Below the pieces are notes generated by a model, which did no database searches, was not told the origin of the DNA, and saw nothing but the letters and a program-made list of their open reading frames with translations. DNA of 64,000 bases, taken from contig SMMW01000151.1 in the NCBI GenBank assembly GCA_004794655.1, forward strand, positions 310,001 through 374,000. Direction: 5' to 3'. Shown piece by piece: positions 1 through 9,800 of this stretch; position 1 is the stretch's first letter; every line of letters starts with the position of its first letter. The translations under genes and the position numbers were made by a program. The stretch comes from Marisa cornuarietis. Its lineage: Eukaryota > Mollusca > Gastropoda > Architaenioglossa > Ampullariidae.

Positions 1-1562
1 GGGGGGGTAAAACAATGTAGTTTCCATATTAATGTACAGCAGTATGCCCAGTTTTTTTTTCAAAAGGCTTTCAAGACACACGCCCAGAAAGTAGCCGGAG
101 ATGTATCTTCACATATCACAGTGAAATAGCTTCCAACCCGTCTAAGCAAGTCTACTCTACACAAACGTCTAAGCAAGTCTACTCTACACAAACGTCTAAG
201 CAAGTCTACACAAACTTCACATGCTGTTAATTCGAGTAACAATGAAATATGGTATGTAGTTTTATAAACCTCTAGAAACTGTACCAAACAGGCCTGCTAG
301 GTGGCCATGAGTCGTATGGTCTGATATTGCGTGAATTAAGCTAAGCAAGGTTTTTTTGTTTTTGTTTTGCTTTTGTTTTTTTGTCTCGCTCATACGCAGG
401 TATCCAAGTGCCACATTACATCGAACAGTGTCCATTTTTCACTTGATAGCAATGGAAGATGACCTACGTATATCACGTGACTAATTTGTATTGTTGTTTC
501 GGTTTGTTTACATACAATGAGGAGCGAATGCATTCTTTCACTGAATAGTAACTTCTGTACTTGGTGGTTGAATCGACTGAGGATCGATAGTGCTCGCTTC
601 GACTTTGGGGTGTAGTCGAATCAACTTGTGTGACTGAGGTCAGGATGATGGACACCAACAACATTCACACCTTCACACTGCTTTAACGGGCTACAAAGCG
701 ATTGCGAACTACTCACGTGACGAAATATTTATTTAGGGCTTGATTATGGAACCCTGCCTGATAAAGGCTTAGTCAGGACAGAGGCATTGCAGACTAAATG
801 CCAGGAAACGTGGAATAATCGAGGGTGTTACATGCGTTATACCGAGAGTGACAGAATATGAATAAAATTGCTATTTTGAGCGGGCGGGTGGGGTGGTGGA
901 TGATAGTCGGGTTTGTGGAATAGTAAAGAAAGAGTCAATTATAATTCTGATGATACGTAGAGCTTCCTGACCGCGCAGGGACAACAAAGCTGTGTCCAGA
1001 TCCCAAGGAGAAGAAGACGATAAGAATTACGGGAGAGGGGGAAAAGGGAAAAGGGAAATGGCCTGCTCAGTTGCAATGGAATGTGGAGCTGATGGAGGTA
1101 ATCTTTACTGATCTATGGACTGCAGACGTCACCTCTGTGACCTGTACTCTTTTACTGATTTACTTTTACTCCCCAGTGTACTTTTTATGTTAAGAGGAGA
1201 GATCTGCCCGGGTTAAGACATCTATGTTCGTTTGTCTACCAGGTTTCATGCTAGGTCTTCCTTTTCTTTGCGTATCTTATGCGCATAACTAGGACGAAAT
1301 AATATTGGTGGGCTAGCTTTAGAAGACAGAGGCTTCTTTTGTCGTGCATGAAAACCATGCTAACGGTGAATATTCTTTCTAATACTGACTGCAGGCCCAT
1401 GAGGCAACCACGCACAAAAGAGTTTCACCCCTATCCCCTTCGTGTATGCGCAATGAGAATGTGTGTATAGTGTTTAGTACTTTTTAGTGCTTGTAGTGCA
1501 TGCATGAAGCATATTTAGTGCTTGGCGTGCTCATGGTTCCTGCTTGCGCAAAAGCTCCTGAC
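1..1562. other. flank without assigned gene
   Basis: No convincing exon was found here on either strand. The missing C-terminal exons of the minus-strand GST would be expected in this direction, but none was recognised, so they probably lie beyond the window edge. The stretch has a short tandem repeat at 139-213 and CACGTG E-boxes at 474 and 714. Short open frames here look like chance. Confidence 0.5.
139..213. repeat. 27-bp tandem repeat, about 2.8 copies
   Basis: A unit beginning CGTCTAAGCAAGTCTAC is repeated head to tail, two full copies and one shortened copy that lacks an internal CTCTA. It also makes an artificial repeated peptide in one minus-strand frame, which should not be read as a protein domain. 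Confidence 0.85.
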
Positions 1563-2909
1563 CTTCTTGTCCTCGTCTCTCTCCATCATGATGGGCATCA
1601 GGTGCATTTCACGGAGCTCCAAGGCTTGACACAAAATGGCCTCCACCCTCAGCTCGTCGACATCTGTTTTACCGTACAGCCCTGCAGACACAGATAGGGC
1701 TGTTTAACCTTCAGACAACCAGATTAGAACCTATTGACTAAGGTGGGTAGATATAACTGAACGCACTGACTTAAAACCATACACAGACGTACTGTTAAGA
1801 ACACGCAGATAGAGCGTGGCATAGTGACAGCGCAGGGCCTATAAGGCTATAACGACTAAATGACGTAGAGCGGGCCTAGTGACGAGAGCACGTAATGATC
1901 AAACTGTTCATCAACGTCACTCAGCGATCTTACATGTCTTGGGAACAGTTGGTGTATGATATGTTGTGTATTGTTTTCAGCTGGTGTATGATATGTTGTG
2001 TATTATTTTCAGAGTGTGTATGATATGTTGTGTATTATTTTCAGTATCTTCTTTCTCTTTCTCACTCATGCGCGCACTCACCTACATACCTTGTCGCTGG
2101 AAAGGAAGTACTGTGTGAGCTTGTGAACGTGTATTGACAGGGGATTCTGTGTGTTACAAGCGCAGTGGCGTAGGAACAGGGGGGAAGGGGGGGCCCCCCC
2201 CCAAAAAAAAAAGATGCTGGGAAGGCAAGAATGTGAACGTTATTCATTGTCAGCATGGAGCTTGCCCCCCCCCAAAGCCGAACATCTTCCTACGCCACTG
2301 AAGCGTATAATGTGTGCTGTAAGTATGTATTGAAAGCTTGCGTTATCAGGGTCAGCTGATCGCCATGGCACTAACCGAATTTACGTGCTGCCCAACGAAT
2401 GATAGCACCACTCTCGCCGAACTTCTGGCCGTCCACTTCCAGCATGGGGAGAGTGCCAGTGGGGGTTTCTGTAAGCAAACAGACGTTTCTTCAGAAATTT
2501 TTGTCCAGCGAACAGCTCCCAGCACAAACACCTGACTATAGAGTACCATGTGAGTGAAACTCTAAGCATCATGAAACAGTTTGTAATTACGCTCAGCTCT
2601 TTCTTCTTCGTTTATTGTGGCTAGATATTTTAGTCACGTCGAACTGACTGAAACAGCTGAAACATCACTAAGATGATAAGTTTCAAAAATGCCGGTCTTA
2701 TCTCTTGTGGTGCATTTCTCCTAAGCGAGAGCACCCCAGCGGGCTTTGTGCACCAACACTATAGCAACACGTCTTGATACCTATTTTTATCTAGAGTAGA
2801 ACTAAAGACCTCTGTCAAGCATCGAAGCTGTATTTCTTCTATTATCGAGAAGAAATCTGGTGCGCTTTTGAAAATCGTAAAAAAAAGCGTTGTATCTGTT
2901 GTTTGTTGA

Positions 2910-2953
<44 letters not shown>

Positions 2954-3264
2954 ATAAATACACAATCAAGTCGTTGGCTTCATTCTTGTATATTAAGCTT
3001 AATCTTGTCTCTTCTCTCCTTTTCAACTCTTTTCTGTGTGATGTCATTTGAGATTGAAATTTAAAAAACCGACATCATCTCTTATCAAACACGCTTGGCA
3101 TACCCTGGAAACGTTCCATGGCAAGCAAAGGTTTACCTGGCTTCAGCTGTTTCCAGTCGACAGAAGTGATGCGCCTGTCGATGAAAGGAACTCGGACAGC
3201 GTGGAAGATGAGGCGGATCAGCTCGGCTCGCCCTTTCAGCGGAAAGTAGGTCAAACGATACTTA
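1563..3264 (-). CDS. glutathione S-transferase, sigma class (5' part, three exons)
   Basis: Three minus-strand exons join in frame: 3137-3264, 2376-2468 and 1563-1681. The first encodes the thioredoxin-fold start of a GST (KYRLTYFPLKGRAELIR, with the catalytic-type Tyr in the YF context). The second carries the glutathione-binding segment (TGTLPMLEVDG, then ESGAIIRWAAR). The third starts the all-helical C-terminal domain (LYGKTDVDELRVEAIL). Donors are GTAAAC, GTTAGT and a weaker GTCAGG; acceptors are TTACAG and CTGCAG; phases match (1, 1, 0). The family conjugates glutathione to electrophiles or isomerises prostaglandin H2 in the cytosol. The sigma assignment rests on the YFPLKGRAE and P-x-LEVDG pattern. 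The true start is unsettled: the first exon may begin at an acceptor at 3265, or translation may begin upstream at an in-frame ATG (3327-3329). About 100 C-terminal residues are missing. Confidence 0.88.
1949..2044. repeat. three 32-bp tandem repeats ending in TTTTCAG
   Basis: Three consecutive units (1949-1980, 1981-2012, 2013-2044) share GTATGATATGTTGTGTATT and each ends in TTTTCAG. They lie in a GST intron, antisense to that gene. Each end resembles a plus-strand splice acceptor, but no plus-strand exon is evident. Confidence 0.85.
2163..2300. mobile_element. small MITE-like element with CAGTGGCGTAGGAA ends
   Basis: The element starts CAGTGGCGTAGGAA and ends TTCCTACGCCACTG, a perfect 14-bp terminal inverted repeat. 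The inside has runs of G, C and A and no coding capacity. A second copy with the same ends lies at 60631-60732. Flanks share only AAGCG, so target duplication and superfamily are not clear. It sits in a GST intron. Confidence 0.7.
2910..2950. repeat. (CT)n microsatellite
   Basis: Nearly pure CT dinucleotide repeat in the GST intron. It creates an Arg-Glu repeat in a minus-strand frame, which is an artefact. Confidence 0.95.
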
Positions 3265-3612
3265 CTGCCTGCTTGTCTCGGTGTCCGGGAGGCATTGGTC
3301 TGCTTCCTGCTCATCTGGAAATCACCCATAGAAGCTCCCCTTACTCCACCCTACCTGAGGTTTCCAACCTTCACTTATAGTCACAACACATCTGACGAAC
3401 AAGAGACGGAGGAATTGAAAGAAGAATAAAAAATCAGCAGTCGTCGTCGTCATTATCATCAGATGAAAGGGCTCTAGAACTGAAAGCAACAATTATGTCC
3501 AAGTGGGAGTAAAACACTGCTGTAGGGGAAGCGATGACAGCTATAGAGTATAGACGACAGATATCTCAAGCCGCTATTGTGATTAAAAAGACGAGAGGAA
3601 AGCAACGCAGGT

Positions 3613-3626
3613 GTTGCCATGGTAAC
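3613..3626. promoter_or_regulatory. perfect palindromic X-box (RFX-type site)
   Basis: The sequence GTTGCCATGGTAAC fits the RFX X-box consensus (GTNRCC, short spacer, RGYAAC) with both half-sites intact. It lies about 350 bp upstream of the first recognisable GST exon on the minus strand, so it could be in the GST promoter. RFX factors commonly control ciliary genes. No occupancy can be inferred from sequence alone. Confidence 0.5.
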
Positions 3627-4076
3627 AACGATTCTAATAATCGAAGCTGGCTACAGTGAGGTGAACCTGTACCGACCAGCCTGCTCCCTCCCATTCCCCT
3701 ATAAGCTTGCATTTGATACCTTTTATTTTACCTGCGTTCTTTAAATGTAATCATCACTGCTTGAAGCCTGTTGTCAGAACATAAGCTTTTCTCTCAGAAT
3801 GAGGTCTCTTCCTTCCAGATACTGGCCCTGCCTTTGCACTTGCGACTCGTGCAGGCAGCAAACCGGGTGGGTGTAATTAATCTTATGACCAACTAGTGAA
3901 TTTAATAGTTACTGTACCTTTGCTGGCAGCGGCAGGTACGGTCAGCGTGAAGAAGAGTCGGGCAATGGCGGCGACAGTCCTAAGAATGACGGCAACAATT
4001 GTCAACAGATTGACACAGGTGTTTGCTGACACTCTCACTGACAGTCCATGCAGGTAACGGTCTCAAACGAGACGTG

Positions 4077-4077
4077 A

Positions 4078-4159
<82 letters not shown>
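4077..4159. repeat. (CT)n(CA)n compound microsatellite
   Basis: About 25 bases of CT followed directly by about 57 bases of CA. Both strands give long artificial open frames here. Confidence 0.97.
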
Positions 4160-4161
<2 letters not shown>

Positions 4162-4499
4162 ATCCCGTGGTGCCAACACGACAGTTCGCCAAGGCTGGTT
4201 CCTTGAAGTGTATCATAGACAAGTATTCAACCTTAGCCAGACATGCAGAAAAAAAGCCGCCAGCGGCTACCCAACTTTAGCATGGAAATGCTGAGTTCGT
4301 TGTCGAATCATATCCATGAGGGGAGCGAATGGCCGTGGATTGCTGACTGTCGATCCATCAATAAATCGAGCCACCGTCTGGGTGCAGCAACAGCTGCTCT
4401 CGGACGCTGATGAGAAGTGTGATGATCAGCGTACCAGAGACAATATATTTCAGAACACAAGCCTCTTCAGTCTAAATTTCTTTCGTCTCCCTTTATTTT

Positions 4500-4595
4500 T
4501 CAATAATAATATTAATAATAATAATAGAATTTGTAAAGCGCATTTCTTCCTGTGGTTGCGAGCTCCAAGCGCTGCACACCAAAGACTGTAGACTA
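4500..4595 (-). mobile_element. solo LINE/SINE 3' tail
   Basis: Read on the minus strand, a segment ends GCGCTTTACAAATTC followed by TATT/ATT repeats. This matches the tails at 11214 and 22671 and resembles tails of the LINE copies at 23.7 and 26.3 kb. No coding sequence is attached, so it is a severely 5'-truncated LINE or a SINE using the same tail. Confidence 0.6.
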
Positions 4596-5672
4596 AACGA
4601 CAATCAACCGTACAAGAAACATAAGCCTAAGCAAACAGATAGCACCATGGCAACCTGAAATAATTGCATGGATGAAGAACTAAAGAATGAGCAGAATAGT
4701 ACGCTTGATAATGCAATCTGCTTCGTAAAGAGATCAGTTTTGAAGAATTTATTGTACTTTTGTTGTATTTATTTTTTTATATTTACTTGTTCGATAGGTC
4801 CGTGCATGACTGATATGTCGCAAAGCTGGTATACACGGATTGAAATCATCTTTTATATATATAAGCTTCATCTTCCCAAAGATCGTTTATTAAGACCGGT
4901 ATGACGCTATGATATAAAACACATTCCACGTTGTGATATAGGAAGTTTTTAATCCACGCTATGAGCGCGTGGCTGTCACGTGCAGTCACCGTGTTTGTTG
5001 TTCTTTGTTCCATTTTATACGCTCATCGTAACAGAGACGTATTGCGCAGCTGCAGTATGGACTGTGCACGTGGCGTTCACATCACGTAACCAAACAGCTG
5101 CAGCGCACATAGATACCCAGTTACCTACTTCGCCTTCGTGTCACGTGTTCAGACCCAGTCACCTACTTTTCTTTTGCACCTCCCCTCCCCACTCCGCGAC
5201 CGCTCTATCTGTTGAGGCTTGTCATGGCTGTGCACTTGCTCGAGTCTCATACATCTCTCATTACTCTCAATAGGGCTCTTCTGCCTTTCAAATGTCGTGA
5301 AAGCTGCTAACGGTAGGTGTGTTGCTTTGCTGCCATGGGCGCGGTGTCGCATTTTACTGTTTGGGGAGGGGCGCAATGTGGGAAACATATGACATCATGA
5401 CTGGGGCCGCAGAGAACTTTGGGCCGAGAGACAAATCCGTAAGAACGTCAGACAAATCCTCGAGACCTTTGTTCTCGGTGCACTAAAAATTGATAGTGGC
5501 ACGTGTTGACCTTGTTTTAGAGAATGAAGGGATGGGTGGGAATTGCACCAAATTGATACAAGTATTAAACTAAAGTACAAGTATTAAACTAAACTGCCAA
5601 GATAAAAGACAGCTGTATTATCGACGGCTGCCAGACCCTAAAGATCTTCGGCAAAGTGCTATGTTTGCGTAC

Positions 5673-5801
5673 CTGGAAGTCGTCCCTTAGACAAACAAAA
5701 TCAGGAGACAGATTATTACTTCCAGATACATCGTCAGGGTCAAAATATTCATCCCCGCGACTTGCTTCAGAGGAACTGCTGTCCACTACTGTGATGGTTT
5801 T
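5673..5801 (-). CDS. unassigned exon, acidic with FFAT-like motif
   Basis: A minus-strand frame is bounded by an acceptor (GTGTCTAG) and a good donor (CAG/GTACGC), giving exactly 43 codons in phase 0-0. The peptide has a Ser-rich start (VVDSSSSEASRG), then DEYFDPDDV and a hydrophilic end (SPDFVCLRDDFQ). Codon structure, acidity and clean splice sites support a real exon. The segment E-Y-F-D-P-D-D with acidic and Ser neighbours resembles an FFAT motif, the VAP-binding signal of lipid-transfer proteins such as ORP and CERT. The parent gene is not recognised: no neighbouring exon on this strand was found between the GST and NUDT5. It may be an exon of a gene with very long introns, a relic, or chance. 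Confidence 0.4.
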
Positions 5802-6496
5802 CTAGACACCCCGAATCTGCAGCAACAATCGAAAGCCTTCACGTCATCCTACTCCTCCGTGAATCTGGGACTGGGATACTGATCAAGTTTCTGCTTCTGG
5901 GACAATCAGCTTCCATGAGGTCACTGACAGCTTTCAGCTAAGAATGCATGTTGTCTGATGGTGGGCACACAGTAGGTCGTAAGATCAATACATGTAATAC
6001 TGTATCAATCAGTATAACACAAACTTAAAAGTATTTAGGACAGTAGTCTTCTTGAATGGGTGACACATTTTTCGTTCATATTTGAATTGCAACGTCGTGC
6101 CCTATAGACACGTGCTCAGACGTGCACACGGGGCGAATATTTACAAACATACTTTTCGTATCTATGGCTTTCACTTTGGTAATATGTAATTTCACTTTTA
6201 TACGTTCCATTTCTTCTGTGAAAATAGTTATTTCAAATTATTTTATTAATACTTTATGTTATTCGATAATGCTGCACGTGTATTATCTTTTAATGAAACA
6301 GTGTAATATCCTTCCCACTTATGTATTGACCTTTAGGAAAGCATTTTTTCTCGGTTACCCATTGTTTTGTAACTACTAACCGATTTTTTACTTGCTATAT
6401 ATAATGACCCTATAAATGTTTCCACGCCCGACCCTCAGCAGCAAGCATGTGAGTGTCTGCGGCGGAGTGTAGTGCTGGCTCAAACTTGTTCCAAAA

Positions 6497-6506
6497 CGCA
6501 TGCGCG
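6497..6506. promoter_or_regulatory. NRF1-like site upstream of NUDT5
   Basis: CGCATGCGCG matches the core of the NRF1 palindrome (GCGCATGCGC type). It lies about 380 bp upstream of the NUDT5 start codon in a more CpG-rich stretch. NRF1 sites are common in housekeeping promoters; the assignment is inference. Confidence 0.35.
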
Positions 6507-6884
6507 TTGACAGCTGACCCGGATATGGGACGGAGCTGACGCGGGAAGTCTACTACTTTCTCATTAGATTCTGGTTGGGCAGATGGCATCAAATTTTCCG
6601 CAAGTCAGGGAAAGAGTAGATAGTAGAACCATTGTGAGGCCAGTTTCTTCCTAAAACTAAAACATAAAACGTTTCTCGTAATCGTCAAGGATAAAGCTAA
6701 GACAGTTTGTCTGAACACAAGCGGCTGTTTTCGCCCAGCTGCTGACGATCGTTTCCCGTAGCTTTGCTGTCCGCTTTTCAGCACAAGAAAGAGTGAGAGT
6801 CCTCGTTTGGCCTTGTTCAGGTTACAGCGACCTACCTCTGCCAGGCACTCGTCACACGTTGACACAGTGACTGAGGCATCAACG

Positions 6885-9800
6885 ATGGAGAACGGAGAGA
6901 TGACGTCTGATGCTGGAGCATGTCGCGTACTTAACAAAGAGGTACGAAACATTTAAGCATTTCTACTTGATGGAACAAAGAAAGGGAGCACTGAGTGATT
7001 GATCAAAGTATTGTTTGAGTCCGGCGCTTCTTTTGCCTTGGCCCACTTCCTATATTACTGCCTGGTGGGGGACAGTAGACCGTATGGTATTAAACAATTT
7101 AAAGAAAAAAAAAGCATAGAAAGAACGCGTTACTTAGGTGGCATGCTAGCTCTTCCAGTCGGGCTTAATTTTAACCGGTGCCAAATATATATATATATAC
7201 GTAAATAAAATATCCTTATCACTGAACGTTCATTGCAGGCAGTTCATCAACGTTACACAATTCCATGTCCCACTCCCCTCTGTGCAATGGGATGGTATTC
7301 ATTACCTCTTAACGTGATGTCGCGCGTGCCGCCTGTGCCCAAGATTAATAAACACGAATCAGCAGTTCTGTGTTGTAAACAAACACTACGATTTTAGTTT
7401 TCTAAAGACAGACTTTTGCTCAATCTTGTTGGGAATATCACAGCAATGGAGTGTTACAGAGTTATAGAAGTTAGAAAACTTACAGAAAAGCTTGCACCAA
7501 TAAAAAAAATTCAGGTTATATAATTAACACCATTGGGGGTTTCACTGTAAATAATACATTTGACTTGATTATATACCAAATTTAATGCCACTGTACATTA
7601 TGCACTATGAGACATTACACCCACTTTTCTCAACCTGTGGGGCGCGTCCCCAAAGAGGGGCGCAGAGGCGGTCATTTTCTTATGTCTCATATTGGTATTT
7701 GTGGCTAAGGGGGGGCGCGTGGACGTACCTTTCTTCATCTGGGGGGCATCACAAGTAAAAGGTTGAGAAACGCTGCATTACACATCTCTCAACTGGTTAA
7801 ACACTTGAAACTAGCAGCTCATAAATTTTAATTAATGGAAGTGATTGAGAAAAGTGGTATATATTGCGAAATTAAACTGAGAGGTCTTTGAAGTAGTTAT
7901 ACAATATCTTTATCACCAGTGAACAATAATGTAGCCCAGTATGTTATTCTGGTACTTGCACTAGGTTTTGATATTGTGCAAGTAAGAGTGCCAATCTGAT
8001 GTGTTGAAAAAGAAAAATTGCATTGGGAGTCTGAAAACATAAGCATTTAAGTTAAAGGTCTTATTTCGTAATAAACTTGACATGAAAGCCAACATTTTTT
8101 TATTACTGGTTTTCAAACAATGGTATCACAGGTCTAATGCAAAAAAACATGAACTTAGTAAAGCAGTTTCTTGACATCAGATTTCAAGATAATATTAACA
8201 CATACTGTGTACTGTTGTCTTCAACTGATCAATGAAACTCATAATCTATTGATGAGTAGGGAGGGGTCTCAAAGGTGTAACTGAGTGTTTGGAAACTCCC
8301 ACCAGTTTTGACTTAGGGGTTATTTTGTAGAAAGTAAACACTGTTTATAAGTATCCTTAAATTATTGTCACTCAAATACAATGTTTACTCCAATGATCAT
8401 TTCATTCTAGGTTCTCAGCAAAGGCAGATGGGTAGCACTGAATGAAATCACCTACACAGATCCCACAGGAAAAGAAAGGTAAACATTTGAACTTATCAGA
8501 ACTGTTTGCTTGGAATGTTAACATTTTGCTGGTCTTTAAGTGGACAAATTAGGGGATAAAAAATGCAGTTGCTGTGTTGTTTGTCCTCATTGAATCTGTG
8601 CATAAGAGGTCTTATCAATCTGTTAGGTGAGCTAGGCGGCACAGGAGTCATGTGCAAAGGACTCTTTTACTAGTATTAGTCTATAGATTCTGCCTGTTAC
8701 TGGGTAGGTAAAATTATTTTCAAATGACTGGGATTAGTTTACTCAAATCATCACAAATTCTCAAAAATCGTACTGTAAAACTAGTCCCATTAACCTTTCA
8801 GTCATTATAGACCCTACTTTTCACGAGGCAAACTTTTTGTGAGGTTGGTGTCCATCTCCTCTCCCTTATTGTCAACTCGCTTTCCTATTTCAGTGGATTC
8901 ATTTACTCATCATACCTATTATTGCCAAACAGTAGTGACATCAAGGATTGACTTAATACAATTATGACATCCAACCAGGATTAGTTTAGGTTTATTCCAA
9001 TTGTGTGTCAAAAAATCATGGTGTAATAGATAAAACAATGCAAACTGACAACTTCAAAGCGACAGATGCAAAATATAGTAAAGGATTGAATTTAGCCTGT
9101 GTTACTTTATTATACAGTGTATTCTCAACAAAAAAGCCATGGTGCAATAAAATGTTTAAAATCACTTTTATCTTTTTTGTTAATCCAGTTTTCATAATAC
9201 ATTTTCAGCCATGTTTCCATTTTGTGCAACTGTTACACACAATGTTTACAGTTGCATATTTGACACACTTTATATTTTAAAAAAATGATCTGTGTAGATA
9301 GAGTACATTAAATGTTATTTAAATATAACATCTATATATAACTGTTTTGTTATATAATGTAACTGCACTGGTTTTAAAATCAAAGTTTGGATTGTGTATA
9401 AAAGCAGTGGTTTTCAAACTTTTCTAGATGATTACCACTTTCGAGAATTCGAATTGACCTAGTACCACCTCCCAACCCTACATACAGCCCTGTAAAATAT
9501 ATATACACATTCTTTTATTTTGGCGCATGGTACCACCCGTCATACCTTCGCGTACCAGTAGTGGTACACGTATCACAGTTTGAAAACCTCTGGTATAAAG
9601 CATGTGCCTTAGTAATTATATACTTTTGGTAAATTCAGGATAGAGCATGTTTGTCTGTTAAAGGATTTGCTATTTGATTGGTCATTTGACAGAACATGGG
9701 AGTCAGCAGAAAGAACCACCAAAATCAGTGGGGAATCGGATGGTGAGCCAACAATTTTGTATGGTGGTGAGGAGGGGGTCTTTATATTGATGATCTCTTT

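Noticed and set aside
2759..3047. Arg-Glu repeat proteins
   Set aside because: Translation of a CT microsatellite.
4023..4280. Thr-His or Val-Cys repeat proteins
   Set aside because: Products of the CT/CA microsatellite in different frames.
6605..6952. 115-codon minus-strand frame
   Set aside because: Antisense to NUDT5 exon 1 and its upstream region, with no domain.
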